Source: Latrodectus hesperus (taxonomy: Eukaryota; Arthropoda; Arachnida; Araneae; Theridiidae). From it: a stretch of 64,000 bases of DNA. This document shows, piece after piece, positions 21,481 to 36,276 of this stretch (position 1 is the first letter of the stretch; each line of letters begins with the position of its first letter). The DNA lies in the NCBI GenBank assembly GCA_037975125.1, contig CM075857.1:87280699-87344698 (forward strand). The letters run 5' to 3'. The notes below the pieces were generated by a model that saw only the letters and a program-made list of their open reading frames with translations, made no database searches and was not told where the DNA came from. The position numbers and the translations under genes were made by a program.

Positions 21481-22502
21481 AGACATTGATTGAACACTTA
21501 CTAGAAGGTGATAATATAGCAATATATTTATAATTTCTTGATAGAGATTGTCAATTCGTTGATAACATGCGTAGATATTCATCTATATCTTCTACACTGA
21601 ATACTTTGAATTGAAAATAGGAAATAAAATATTTCGTTCGGCTATTAAACTTGATAAATTGATTTTATAAAACGAAAAATAATTTAAATAACGTTTTCCC
21701 TTAAGCGTTTTAGTGTTTTTAATTTGTTATGGCATTTCTTCTAATTTGTGTGTTAAAATTTTTAGATTTAATATATAGTCATTGTGTTACAGAGAGGACG
21801 ACAGAATGATATACTAAATAAATAAGAAAGGATACCAAAATTTATAACTTGTTAATTTTAGTTAATAAAGTTATTTATAAAATATCATTTATTTATGATA
21901 TTTAAATAACTAATTTAGAAATAAGAATATGATAGATGCTATATATTAATGTGTTAAAAATAAGTTGATAATATAATTTTGTGAAATTAATTTAATTTAT
22001 GCTTAATTCACACTAAATTGTACAGCTAGCTATTCAAAATAATTTTACTTCATGTAAAGGGAATTTTGGGAAAATGGGATGTATACATCTTATCCTAATG
22101 TCTACTTCAAGAGCTCATGAATTGATTTCGAAAGTGTAAATTTCGTGTAATTTTTTATTCTTCTCGAAAACTATTTCGTCATGAAACGCATAAAAAAAAG
22201 GTAATATGATCTGATTAAAAATTACTTCCTTCCGTATGTCGGCATTTTTTAATTACTTTTCTGTTAGACTTTTACATTTAGAATATATATAGCCACAAAA
22301 TATTTTTTTTCTGTACCTAATTTAGTTGGTATTGTTCTAAGCACTTTTGAGATTTCGGTTGGAATTTATATTCACATATGTCTATTAATGAACATAATGG
22401 TTTTCGAATGACGACAAATCAAATCTTAATACATTACATGTTTTTTAAAAAAAGTGATACATAATTTATCTTAAAACTTCTTTTGTGAAAATAAAAGTTT
22501 GA

Positions 22503-22545
22503 ACTTTTATTGTTCAAGTGTACATACACTTGAACAATAAAAAGT
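22503..22545. repeat. 20 bp inverted repeat, tiny loop
   Basis: ACTTTTATTGTTCAAGTGTA (22503-22522) is mirrored as its reverse complement at 22525-22545 with one extra A and a 2-base loop. Confidence 0.85.
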
Positions 22546-25500
22546 AAATGGCTTGCATAAAATTTCAGCTCATACTTATATATTGATGTATATATTTGTG
22601 TGTGTTTATGGCTTATCTTCTTCGAGATAAATGTGATTAACATATATTACCAACAGAAAGGTAAAATTTTCTGTGTTCATATCTCGAAAAGATTAGAAAA
22701 AGTTTTATTGAACTGTTTTTAAAGTGAAATAATGTATGTAGCTAGGGAAATAAAAATCAACATTACACTATAAAATGTGAACTCAATGTTTGATAATGAG
22801 TAGTGAGAAAAATTTAACACCACGAAAAAATTCATGAGATCTAGGAGACTATCTATTCTCGAAAAAAAATGCTAAAACACAAAATAGATTAAAAAAACTA
22901 CATTAAAGGAATTGATTTAGTTATCATGTGCAATATTTTTCTCTTCCCAAATTCATTAATTAGTACCTTACCAAGTTGAAAAAAATCGTATTTCTATGTA
23001 CTATCTATATAAAATGGTTCATTTCTTCATGGCAAATTGAGCGAATTTTATTATATTTATTTCAAATTAGTTCTCCGAATACATTATAGTGTAATTGTAT
23101 ATCAATGAATGATTCCTGGTTAGATATAACAGATGTTATTTGCTTTTGCCATAATATAAGTTTATGAAATTTTCTATAACTCTGTATCCGTATATTGTTG
23201 ATTATTTCTCGAAAATTTGTCGGAGAGAAGTTACTTAATATTTACAAATTTCTCAATATTTCATAGATTGAATAGTGCCTGTCCTATCATCATATTAATT
23301 AGTTTTATTGTAAATACTATATAATAATTTTATTCGTATATAGGGATATTTGAGAGTCACAAATTATAATATTGCTTGTAAAAGAATATTTATTATTCTT
23401 CATTGATCAGTGTTATTTTAGTTAGTTTAACCCGTGCTATGGAAAATAATAATTATTCATAATTTATGAAGTCGAATCACTTTCAACTAAATGTTATTTG
23501 AATTGCAAATATGATAAAATATGATTCACTTTTTTCAGTTATTTGGTTTAGATACAAATATTTTAAGTCGTGATATTAATATTATTTATTGATGCAATGC
23601 ATTGCTTTAAAACATGTAAAAATAACGCATTCTCCAAGATTCTCATCAAGAAAATCTGCAGAGAAAATCTACCTCATGAATATGATAATAAGGCTTAAAT
23701 ATAGTCATGAATCAACACTTTATAAATTTATTTCATGAATTTACTAAATTAATAAATTAAATCTATGATGATATAAATACTAAAATTATAACCGGCCTCT
23801 CCAATAAAGTATCCTAAGTGCAAGAAAGCATTTGGGTACCTAAATGTCTTTTGTAAAGTAAAAGTTAAGAACAAAAGCCTAATTAGCATATTTATCTAAT
23901 GGTTGATTTTCTTATTGTATTTTATTATTAATTTTTATTCTTACATTAAATACTTCAGAAACATTACAATTTTGATTTCTATTAATTTTCAAAATTATTA
24001 GCAAACATTAGAAAATGTTTAAATATATTTATATTACTTAAAATCAATTTGTCCAGTTATTTCTAATTACAGATTGTATCATTAATGACCAGTATAAAGT
24101 TCGTAAAAATTCTCAAAATATAAAAAAATCATGACAAAATTTTTTATTTTATTTTTATTTTATCGTATTACATTTTTCCAAACAAATTATTGAATAATTT
24201 AATTCAATTTGATTTCTGAATTAGATTAATTATTATATTAAACATTCATATTTATATTTAGATTTATACTACGATTAGATTATGTATGCTAGTAAACAAC
24301 AAATATAAATAAAATATTTTAACTGCGGCAGATGATTTATATAAGATAGTTATTTGTTAGAAATTTAGATATTCATTTATTATGTCATCTTATTTTTCAC
24401 AGTAATTTTTAATTCGTTGTTTGTAAGATAAGTATAAGCACAAAATACGATGAAAATATCAAATTTATTAACATTATTATAAACTGAATTAGTTTAGTTA
24501 TGTAAGGACACCAATTTTGTTGTAAAGCAATTGAAAATTTGTCTCATGACGGGACTAAATAATATAAAAAAGAATTTTGTGTCTCACTCGAAAGCGAAAC
24601 TTACCTATAGGAAAAAAATTATTGTTGCTTATTGGGATTCACAGAGTTGTTCTATGTGTTGATTACCACTAGCAACAAGGTTTAATAAATGCAATACACT
24701 ACTGTTAATATTTAAAAAATATTATATATACATAAATCGACATAAAAAGAATTAATTGACATAAAAAAATCTATCAAAGTGACTTTTTATTCTGATTTAC
24801 ATTGTATTTTTATTAAGGGAACTATACATAATCACACACAATTGGTTCAATACAGAAAAGAAAAAATTAAACTCGAATAAATAATATTTAAAAATTTCTT
24901 CATAATTCAGATTTAGAACATTTGAGTTACCAGTTGTTTGAACTCCTGTAAATAAATAATAAATAAAAAAAGGATTATTAGAAGAGTTTATTAGGACGCT
25001 TATGGAATTAATCGAACATTAAACAGCATTTGAGCATCTTTCTTATATTTCAAACAAAACATTTTTGAGATGTCACTTATTTGGTTCCCTAAGAAAATGA
25101 TTAAAAAGAGAAATTTTTTAGTTAATATCTAAAGCGAAATCAAAGATTTATTTTTGCGATTTTAACTGTGCATATGATTTAACCATATTTTAGCTTGTAA
25201 TTTCAAATAATGTAATCAAGTAATTCCCCTAGTATGTTATTAATAAATGTTGTATAATAAGATGTATTGAAAAGTAACATTCGGTTATAATCTTATATAA
25301 AAGATATTTTAAAAATGATTTTATAAAAATGTTTTGTTGGTTTGTTTTTATTTGATCCACTCTCATCTTAAAGAGTATTTTAAGTGATCTCATAAAAAAA
25401 TCCCTTTAAAACATTCATTACTTTTCTTTGTCAATTGAAAAAAGTTCCATCATAAAAGATTTATGCAACAACCGAAATTTCTATATTTTATTATGAAAAA

Positions 25501-27894
25501 CATTAACCACTTCTATGTTTATCAATGGAGGTTCTCGTTAGCAAGTTCTTTCCATAATGGGTTATATGCTTGTTTCTACTTAATAAAATTATTTTTGATG
25601 ACAATTTAAATAAGCTTTTGTACTTCGCATTTGGTAAAAGATAAAAGTTTTATTTCCATGAAAAAAATTATAATATACAATACAAAAGTGATATTATCTT
25701 TTGGAAATATATAACTCAAAGTAGGCAGTATCATTCACAATTTTATTACATTATTACTGTTATTTATTAAATTAAATTTTAATTTATAAACATGTCATAC
25801 AAGATATAAATGTAGAATATTGAAGTTACCATAATGATAAAAGATTTTTTTATAAGTGAGATAAAAATAGCGTACTTAAATGCTTTAAAATTGAAGATTA
25901 TTATAAAAGTGATAGAAATAATTTTGTTTCTGAATGATTCTAGATATCTTCATCGAGTTACTTCTTTTTCAGCATTTTATCTCACATGGGTACTCAGATT
26001 TATCTACCGTTCATTGATCTCGATATAAATTAATAACTGAATAAAAAGAAATAAACTGTATATAATATGCAATTGTAGCTCAAAATATATTTATTTTGAA
26101 ATATTTTAGCATGCATTTGAGAAAATTGCATTATAAATATTAATAAAAGACCTTACAAAGCCAGTAAAAAATTTCCTCCAAACTCGTACCAAATGCCCCT
26201 ACAAGAATGAGAAAATAGAGGAAATTTTAAAAGTATTAAGGATAATGTTTTCAATCACAAAAATGTAAGCTTGTTTTCACCAATGAGAGCATATGACGGC
26301 TTTAGTTCCTTCGAAAAATATATGTATGAATAAACACATATTTTTGAACAACAAAATTTATGTAAAATAAAAAGGTTTTAGTACATATACATTTTTTGTC
26401 TGTACTGTTCTTAATTTCCTTTATTGAGCTGAAAACGCGATTTAGATATTTAACAAATATTTATTTTTACCGTTCTTATTATTATAATTTGTCACTAGAT
26501 GGCAGCAGTAACACTATTCAAATTTAGTTATTGTACGATGAAAGAATCTTCAACATAACTGAAAATTTAATCTATAAGACCCTTTTCATAAAATTTATTG
26601 AAGAGAAATTTATGAATAATATTAGTCTATGTTTACATATAAATATTTCATTTATTTTCCTATCATAAATATGGTGTAAAAATTTAAAAAGTAATTTAAC
26701 TATTTTAAAAATTATTTGTGCGTATTCTTTGCTTTTCTCACAAACAACGTTAAATGAAAATAACAGTCGATATTCAACTAATTTTTTTATAAATTTGATT
26801 AAAAACATTTTGATTCTTATTTTTCAAAAATTGTAAATTTAACTAAATGTCATTAAAAAACATTTATTGTTATCTACTTACTCTTTTATCGAACATCTTC
26901 AATTGAAGCAAATAAAATATACTTTGATCTACATTCTGTTCGTTTTTATTGTATTCAATTATTCGACTTTATTCTTCATTAATGATTTACGAGAATATCA
27001 TCTCCCTATCATTCTTTCAAACTTAAAATAGAGAATTATATCTAAATCTTCTCTCCTTCTCAAATGTAATCGGAATAAAAACTAATTTAACAAATTAGCT
27101 AATGATTCAAGTGTATCCAGATAACACGCGAAGACTTATAATTTTTATTGATATCTTAAGAAGATGCAAATAAAGTCTTTTTTATTAATAAGCACACTAT
27201 GTATTCATTACAGAAATAAATTGTTGCAAAAGTATATAGACACATACATAATAAATATTTTTGATCTGAACAAAGTTAAAAAATTAAACGTAAAGGCATA
27301 TCGAGATAAATGGCTAAATACCCCATCAGATTTCTAAGTTGGCTCATTATAAATTTATAGTTTTTATTTTTAAATTTCAGGAAGAAAAAAATATGTGGAT
27401 TATAAATCTCAATATTGCTTACTGATCGTAATACATCTCGTCTAACTTATAAAATGCTTAATAAAAACTATATTGTACTGAGAAAACTGAGAAAAAAATT
27501 GGTTACATATTTTTTAAATATTCGAAATAAGAATATAACAATACTAAAAATCTTACTTATTTGTGTCAGTCAAATAATCTGTTGTTTGAAGTAATTAAAT
27601 AATGACGTCCTTAGCATATATATTTGCAAATAAAAGTATAGGTGTCTATTTTATTTTGCATATTTCACAACAGCACTATTCAATCAATTTCTTTTTAAAA
27701 CATTTGCATATTTTATTAATTCAATTTTTTGCTTGAGATCACTTTTTTTTAAGAAAATTCATATTTTTATTTATTATTCTTTACGTCAAATGTTAATAAA
27801 ATTACTCTGCAAATAATTTGCGAATTTATGAAATCTCTTTTTTCCATTATTTAAAAATTAACATTTAAAATACCTGTTATTTAAAGTTGCACTT

Positions 27895-27989
27895 AAAATG
27901 TATCATTAAAAAAACAATCTTTTCTATTATTTAAAGTTACACTTTAAATAAAAGAAAAGGAAGTTTTTTTTTTTTTAATGATACATTTT
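27895..27989. repeat. Imperfect inverted repeat ending in A/T runs
   Basis: AAAATGTATCATTAAAAAAA at 27895-27914 has its complement at about 27965-27989 (poly-T, then AATGATACATTTT). A shorter duplication of TTATTTAAAGTT lies between. Confidence 0.6.
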
Positions 27990-30147
27990 TTATTTTCATT
28001 TAAATAATGTATTATCAGGGAAATTTTTCCGGAACTTAATGAAAAAAACCTTAATTAAAGAATTATATTTATTAGTATATTAGTATTTATATTATATTCT
28101 TATCAAAATTACAGTTACTTTGCAAATAAAATAAGACTTAAAAATTCATTTATTTAAATATACATGCGTGAGCAATGGAATATATTTGAATTTAGAAAAA
28201 TAATGCCCATCTAAGAGTTTAGTAATTAAAATTTTGTAATTTATAATATAACTTATTATTCATACCTATTAGTCTCAAGTCAATTAATAAAATTAGTCCA
28301 TCAAACAAAAAATAAAATGTTATAAATACGAAAGAAAAACAAAAAATTCCTGTAGTAATCCATTTAACCAAACAGCTTGCTACAGCCAAAGATGAAAGGA
28401 ATTATAGTGTTAATAGAAAAACGAGTTATAAATGAACAAAGCATTCTTATCAGCGTACACATGAAATATCAAATAAGAGATTATGCTTAAATAGCACATT
28501 GTGTGTACACAGAAACATGTACAGAAGCAACATTTACGTAAAGACATCTCTTGTTATTCCATGATGTTAAAAAAACGCAACGGTAAATAAAGGCAAATAA
28601 AAAACATTTTTGGCTGGTAGATCTAAGCTTGCCTATTCCACTTGGAATTTTTATTAGGTATTATAAATATTCTTTCATAAAAGTGGTGCTTATCTTTATA
28701 CGTTCATTTTGATTAAAATAAAAGTTAAATGAAAACTAAGATAATTCTTTTTCAGAAAAGGCTTTTAAAAATTAGAAAAAGTTTTTGATAAAAAGATACT
28801 TTTAGAATACAAAGAAAAGCATTTAGTTAGAGGAATAAGTATATAAATGTATGTCTTGTATACACTTTATTGTATTTAATGAATATCATCATTTTATTAG
28901 TTTACTTTTTATTGTTTTTGAATGTTTAGGAAATTATCCTTTTTGTTCCTTTTTTGTGATACGTACAATGCAATATTATATTTACCCTCAGCTTTCGTGA
29001 TATGTATTTTTTTCATTTTTTCAAGCATTAAATCTCATTTAATCCTATGAACTTTTCTAAGAAATTTTTTAATGAAGCCATTTTTGTTACTTTTGATAAA
29101 TAAAATATAATTTTCTTTTGATTAACAAAGCTAAGGGATAATCAAAGTCAGTATTATTTCATTTGTCAGTAGAGATAACTTCAGTACTGATATTCAATAA
29201 AAAATTATTTATTTAATACTAGAATACTAATCAATTCTGTTTTATTCGTAAAAATACGTCAATTGTTTTTAAACTTGATCAAATGTAACATTTTCTATTG
29301 TGATATAATCATTGTTCTTTTCAACACAGCTTTTGCTTAATTCCTTTATTTTCCTAAAAGCTTCTATATAGACTATTTCTGGATAAAATTATTATTTATT
29401 ATAAATGTCTGAAATCATTTCCAGAATATTGAATATCCTAATAGTATCCTTTGAAGATGAAAGGAATGTTGCATCTAGCTTGATTTATGATACAAAATAT
29501 CCTTTATATCGAAAAAGTTTTTGTCAGTGTTTTTTTCCTAGATCAATAGCCCACATCATATTATTGGGATTAATGCTAAAATAAACTTAGATACGTATTT
29601 TTATATTTTGATTAATGCATCAATTGATATAAAACAATTCATACCACAATTAATATATTAATTTTTATTTTAAGTGGAGGTATATTTTAAAATACAATTT
29701 ATCATGTAAATAATGTAATGTTGGTTTTAAATATTAACATTATATTGGTTGCTCTTATATGGATTTATATAAGTTTTTTTGGGTGTTTATTTTTAGCGTT
29801 TATCAAATTAATTTGTAATGCGTCTATAAGACATTTTACTCACAAAAATTACAGTCATATAGTCATTAATATACAGAAATGTTGATAATATACGAAGGAA
29901 AAAAACATAAAAAAACTATACAAAGAAAAAAAAACATCTACACATTTTATATAGTCAGCTGCAAGCAAAAACGCAAGATATATTTTCTATGTATTTCTCG
30001 AAAGCACAAGACAAGGTTGATCATCTGTTTTATTCGCATTATCACTAAATTATTTCAAACAAAATGTTCGCACGAAAATGCTTTGCTTATGTATCATTTT
30101 CTTTGCTCAGTATTTTCCTAATAATTAATGTGTAAGATCCTGGTAAT

Positions 30148-30344
30148 TCAGCCTTTCATCCCTTCAGTGGATCGATTAACTGAGTACCAAGCATGCTTGG
30201 GAACCAATCACTGGGGGTCTTACGTTAGGCTGACCACCTAACTGGGACATATGCTTCGCACCTCAGGGCCCTCGGTCATGAAAACAGTTATGGGCACTGT
30301 AGGCCTTGGCCCACATGGGCTGTCGTGCCATGGAGTTTAGTTTT
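30148..30344 (+). repeat. SINE family D, 5'-truncated, with 15 bp target duplication
   Basis: The body matches the copy at 14130-14365 from TTTCATCC through AGGCCTTGGCC and ends at GGAGTTTAG. It is flanked by TAAGATCCTGGTAAT (30133-30147) and TAAGATCTTGGTAAT (30345-30359), a 15 bp target duplication with one difference. The tRNA-like head is missing. Confidence 0.85.
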
Positions 30345-30495
30345 TAAGATCTTGGTAATATAAATTTATTTAAATATATGATTAAAATTTTAAACTAAAA
30401 TCAGTTAAGATCAATGTTTGGTGACACAGTAAGAAATAGATATCCACATATAATTAGCTTAATGCACAGTAGTAAGAAGCCGAAAGTTTGTATTA

Positions 30496-31634
30496 CACTA
30501 CATGGCCAAAAGTAGCGCAGACACGCCTTCACTTCATGTAAATGATCCCATTGTGATGTTTGTCTAACTCATTGACATTATATAATTGAAGGCAGGCATG
30601 TCACACACCAAATTCATGTTTTTGTAAATATCAGTCAATAGGAAGAGTTGAATACGTCCAAAAAAATTATTCTAGATCACCATAAATTTAGTCATTCTGT
30701 TTGGAAGATTTCTCAGTGATTAAGTGAGTCCCGATCCCCATTTAGCGATGTCACAAATCAAATAGAAATACCATAGAAATATTGAACTGAATTATTGCTC
30801 TTATATGCCAAAGAAACAAAAACCATTGAGAGTGAAGAACCTTAAAACGTCTTATGCAAAATGGCTTACAAACGAATTTGTCAGAGATTGCAGAAGACTA
30901 TCTCAGGCTCTGGTACATAGTCCAGTGCTTTGATTTCAAGAGGTTCTATTCGTCAAGAGGTAATAATACTTGGTTTTCATGATAGTGTTGTCACCACTAA
31001 GCTACTAATCACATACACCAGTGCTATGTGATATTTGTAATGGGCAAAGAGCTTCATAATTGGATTTTGGAGGAGTGGACGAATGTCTTGTAATGAAATG
31101 AATTACGATGCATGATCTTGACTCTGATGAAGATGTATTGACCAATTGAATGCCAGAGCAGACTATACCAATTGTGAAATTGGATAACAGTAGTTTGGAA
31201 CATTTTCCCCAGTCTTGGGTTTGATCTTTTAATTTTAACTTACGAGTCAGTAATTACAGTTGCGAATGGAGACATTTTAGATAACATGTTTCCAATACTA
31301 TGAAACGTGTATTTTTCTGTATTCATCATAATGAACATCATAATAATTATGTTCAAATTGCATCATGATTTGACAGTAATCAGATAGAAATATTTACATG
31401 ATAGACTTAATTTTAACCTCATAGAACATCTTTGGGATAAATAGGAACGTCGGTTGTTCCTCAGAACTATTTGACTCATCAATTAAAATAAACAGAGGTC
31501 AAATAATCACTTAACTGTATGTCTAGTATCTTTTGAATTAAGTATCGCAATTGAAAGACAGAAGATGTATAGTCAGCATTAATCTATCACTAAAGAGTTG
31601 TATTAAATATTTAGTAACTTTTAGTTATATAGTG
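30496..31634 (+). mobile_element. Tc1-like transposon, 1.14 kb, inactivated
   Basis: The left end starts CACTACATGGCCAAAAGT. The right end, reverse-complemented, starts CACTATATAACTAAAAGT. Both abut TA (30494-30495, 31635-31636), the Tc1 target duplication. Size is about that of Tc1 elements, slightly short of the usual 1.6 kb. Inside, LNFNLIEHLWDK at 31406-31441 corresponds to the conserved Tc1 PDLNPIENLWD box, followed at once by TAG (31442-31444) and ERRL. Weaker matches precede it in other frames, so the transposase is frameshifted and dead. Confidence 0.82.
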
Positions 31635-31639
31635 TATTA

Positions 31640-33060
31640 AAGATGGAATTAAATGTTGTAAAATAAGTTTCATTAAAAAAAGGGAAATATATCTTTTTTC
31701 TTATTCCAAAATACACTCTGTAAAACAAATTATATGTTAAAGAAATAAAAAAGTAACTTATATATAGAATGCAGTAGAGCATATATATTTATCATAAATA
31801 AAATACCCAACCTCTGGATTATTCGAAATAGCTCTTGAGGAAATGAAATCACTGGAAAATATGTGATACATTCACATGCATGAAAAAGGATTAAAGAAGT
31901 TAAAACTAAAGAAAAATTTTCACTCAAGAAATCGCTACAAGCAATTACTGGCTGGAAAAGTAAAGAAAAGAGTAGTGCTTATAATATAATGTTCTGTTTG
32001 TATTGTATGTAGAAATGTAGGAAAATCTATCAAAAGATTTATAATTCAGATAAAAATCTAATGTAAGAAACAAGTTTGAGTATCAATATAAAATCTTTTT
32101 CAATATATATATTTCAATTTCAATATCAATATAAAATCTTTTATCAATATATTAATCTTTTTTTAATGGTAGAAAATGATTTTATGAGAGATAAAATTTT
32201 CATTAACTAGTCAATATTAACCTATAAGGAAATAGTTAAGAATTTACAGATAATATCTGAAGCAGTAAAATTGAAAATATAATTTGATTTTTATTTAACA
32301 TAATTATTAATAAATGGGTTAAAAATTAAATAATAATTATTGTGATAGTAGATTATTATAGTTTGATGTAGTTTTTCTTCAAAGTTATAGTTTTGTTTTG
32401 ATGCAGTTTTCGCAACTTCTTCAAAGAGCTCTTCTAATTCGAAGTTAAATATGTTCATTATACAAAGATTAAGCATTCAGGTTTAGCATCAATGGCATCT
32501 CAATCCAAAAAGCAGCTTTTTAATCACTTCCCTAGAATTTCTTATTAATCACATCCAGCCCTTATAGAAATATTAAAATCGATTTTAATCAATGACAAGG
32601 CATTAAAAAGGAAATTGTTACAATGATTTTTTTTAGAGAGTCGAGTCGCCAAAAAATCACTTTCTATCATAAGAAAAGTTATTACCATCTTTATTATCAG
32701 TTATATCATATGAAAAGTTCATCGCTTTAAAAAGTACTTATTAAACAAATTCCTAAATTTCGTTTTTCAAAGAAATGTGTAATATTGTGTATGCTGGAAT
32801 TTTAATAATATATTATCTTGATATTTTATTTTGAAAGGAAAAAGAAATATCTTGATTTGCTTTCTCATTATGCTATCCATTATTTCTTGATCATTCATTT
32901 TACATCAGTATCTTCTATGTAAGTAAACTATGAACTAGAATTCAACAAAGAAAATTAAATTCCTTTGAAAATATATTAAACCGAGATAGTAAAAGAATAG
33001 AGAAGACTAAGATGTTTTCTTATACTTTAAAACCATTTATCTTCCACTTTAGTACTTTTT
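31640..33060. other. AT-rich stretch
   Basis: Nothing coding recognised. A short duplication, TCAATATAAAATCTTTT, occurs at about 32083 and 32124. Confidence 0.4.
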
Positions 33061-33800
33061 CAAGACTTCATACCACCCAAAATTAATGAAAGGATTCCCA
33101 ACCGGGGAATGTTTATAAATGTTTTCGTGGTTAGAGCGACTATGCTCATGTCTTCTGAATGGAAATATCTGACATTCTGACTGGCTCCATAGTTCGTTCT
33201 TAATTACGAGCTACTCTGGGGCTTGGAGGAAGAAGCATCGGAAGTCAGCGAGAGTTGAGACATTAGCCAAGAAGACAGTTACTTCCCAAGAGCAGCGTGT
33301 ACAGTTCAGTAGCTACGTAATTGCTTCGGCGAAATTTGCAAGTCGTTTGGCACATTTGGTCCGCAAATGTCTTCTTCTCTGGGATCCCAATGAAGAGGGG
33401 AAGGCGTGTGAGTGGAGGTACCATCGTCCCAGGATGCTCACTGTAACCGGAGACATGAATAATGTCGCACATTAAGGGAGGACCTCGTGCGAATGACGGG
33501 CTATTAAAACTGGCTCGAAAATATGCCAGGAATCGTAATGTTGTCATTTGCAGAACTCAATGTAAGGTTTGTCCTCTTTGATGTGGCGAAGACGAATGGC
33601 GTTTCTTATGGTGCATATCCAGCCGTGATGGATGTGGATGTTTTGCCATTTTTCTGATTGTTTTTATGTCCCCTGATAAGCCAAAAGCTTTCAGAGATGC
33701 ATGTGTGACTAAGTTGGAATGGTGGGAAGGCATTTAATGTAATTCGTTCCCGTTGCTTTATAATTACTTTTGGGTTTTCCACCCTTGTCAGTGATTACTT
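33060..33800. other. Island of balanced base composition, function unknown
   Basis: About 740 bp with more G+C and CpG than its surroundings, including GGGGCTTGGAGGAAGAAGC and several CGs. The longest open frame (33263-33547, -) has no recognised domain. It lacks SINE boxes and transposon ends. Confidence 0.45.
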
Positions 33801-35469
33801 AAGCGACAGAAAACCAAGAAAAGCATATAAAAAATATCATAAAACTAATTTTTTTATGCTGTGTTGGCTTTGGCTGACATATTTATATATTTCACTGAAC
33901 TTTCAATAATCTAAACTTATTAATATACCCACACATTTGTATTCAATAATTTCTCAAATAATCAATTTCGTTTTTTGAAAGTAAGACAAGATATGTGATT
34001 GTTTATAGATACACGTCTTCCGATAGCTAAAGAATAGTCGCAAATGCATGCTGGTACTACAAACATTCCATTTTTTTAAAAAAATATTCTTATGATTTCA
34101 ATCTAATAATTAACTTGGGTGATAAAAGCATTAGTCATATATTTAGAAGCTGAAAATTGATTAATTTTGCAGCATATCGTATAAATTTATATAAATTACT
34201 AAAAAGGTTTCAAGGTTTCAGTCTACAAATGACTAGCTATATTTGTTTGAGTATCGCAAAGTAAATTACTTTCGAGATATCATTAACAAAATTCTGAGAT
34301 AATATATTTTAATGAAATTTACATAGATTTATATCTGTTATGCAAGTTTTAATATGTCATTAAATACTACTTAATTTTGATGTATTACTTATTTTTGAAT
34401 TTCATTGAGTAACTATTTCTCTATGATTCCGATTTAATTTTTTATGAAGAAAATATATTTAAAATTTCATAAAAAATTAGTTAAATTAAAATTGTTTACA
34501 TCACATTTGGTTGTTTCCTGCATTGAAATTAAGAAGTCCCTTTGATATTCAGTTACCGAACTTATATTCAAGTTTATAATATTTGTAAGGGAATATTTTT
34601 TTCCTATTATAACGATAACCTACGAGACAAGTTAAATTAAGTACTGCAAAAATTTTTAGTTAATTTCATATATTTTTCCCCATTCATTGCATCATTTTAA
34701 TGTTTTAGAATTAATCGCATGTTTTAATGCTGAAGTGTAAATTTCTAATTATCAGAATTGAAAGGTGTCAAAACATTTTATGAGCTTATTTAAAAATGTT
34801 GTTTACATCCTTTAATCTTTCAATATTAAAGGCTTTACTATTATATCACTCATATAATAATAATAAAATAAAGTGTGAAAAAAGCTACCTAAGAAAGAAT
34901 AAAAACCTACAGGACCCACCTAAATGATATACCAGTTTGATTTTACTACTTAGATAGAATTTCTATTATCGCAATAAATTTTTATATTGTGAATTATATA
35001 ATTTAACACTACAAAATATTTCAATCATCCAATTGTAATTAAATTACTTCTAATAGTTTGTCACCAAGAAAACGAAAATTGAATTTAATAATTTAATTAT
35101 ATAAACCGAAAAATACCAAATTTTTCCCCCCAATTTCTTTGATAGAAACAGAACAATAAATTTTTAATGTTTCTTACTATTTATTATCAAGGAATACAAT
35201 ATTACAAAAATTATAAATGATTGATCATAATTTTTATCAACTTCTCGATAAAATGATGTGTGATGATCCAAATTTATCGTAAAAGATTTCTGCAATGTAA
35301 ATTTGATTTGATATTGCATTATTTTGTAATTTAAACTTTTTAATGCACATTGAAACAATTTTTTTCATGCGATAATTATTATAAAAACTTCTTTTTAGTT
35401 CCCTTAGAAAACTCAGTCTCTACACATTCGAAAGTAACGTAGTTATTTTTATGATTTAGTAAGGAGAAA
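33800..35469. other. AT-rich stretch
   Basis: No gene or repeat recognised. Confidence 0.4.
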
Positions 35470-36276
35470 AATATATAGAAAATTCTTTTACGGTTTAAAT
35501 CATATGAAAATTAGTGAATTACAAATTATATAAATTCACTAAACAAAAATTAAGATTTATATTCATATATGATATCCTTTTAATAAAAAGTATTTACATA
35601 ACACTCTACTGCAATTGAATATTTAAATGTTAGCCAGGAATTTTCGTGTGCTCCTGTGATTTTCTTATAATTAAAATATAAAAAAACATTCTTTTACGAT
35701 TTAAATCATATAAAAATTAGTGAATTACAAATTATACAAATTCATTGAACAAAAATTAATGTTTATATTCATATATGATATCCTTTTAATAAAAAGTATT
35801 CCCATAACACTCTACTTCAATTGAATATTTAAATGTTAGCCAGGAATTTTCGTGTGCTCTTGTGATTTTTTTATAGTTAAATATAAAAGAACATTCTTTT
35901 ACGATTTAAATCATATGGAAATTAGTAAATTAAAAATTATACTAATTTCATTGAACAACAAATAATGTTTATATTCATATATGATGTCCTTTTAATAAAA
36001 AGTATTCGCATAACACTCTACTTCAATTGAATATTTAAATGTTAGCCAGAAATTTTCATGCTCCTGTGATTTTCTTATAATAAAATATAAAAGAACATTC
36101 TTTTACGATTTAAATCATTTGGAAATTAGTGAGTTACAAATTGTACAAATTCATTGAACATCAATTAATGTTTATATTCATATATGATGTCCTTTTAATA
36201 AAAAGTATTCCCATAACACTCAACTTCAATTGAATAATTAAGTGTTAGCCAGGAATCTTCGAGCTCCCGTGACTTT
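35470..36276. repeat. Tandem array, about 205 bp unit, roughly four copies
   Basis: The landmark ATTCTTTTACG recurs at 35482, 35688, 35893 and 36097, giving units of 204-206 bp. Each unit also holds CATATATGATATCC-type and GTTAGCCAGGAATTTTCGTG-type segments. The last unit runs without a break into the richer island at 36240, where its final segment has C or G in place of several T positions. Confidence 0.92.

Larger units (their letters stand above)
21481..30132. other. Long AT-rich intergenic or intronic desert
   Basis: About 8.6 kb with no recognisable gene, RNA gene, transposon end or tandem array. Open frames here (22434, 25834, 26572, 29879) are short, rich in Ile, Phe, Lys and Asn, and lack motifs. 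Two inverted repeats, at 22503-22545 and 27895-27989, are the only distinct structures. Confidence 0.55.
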
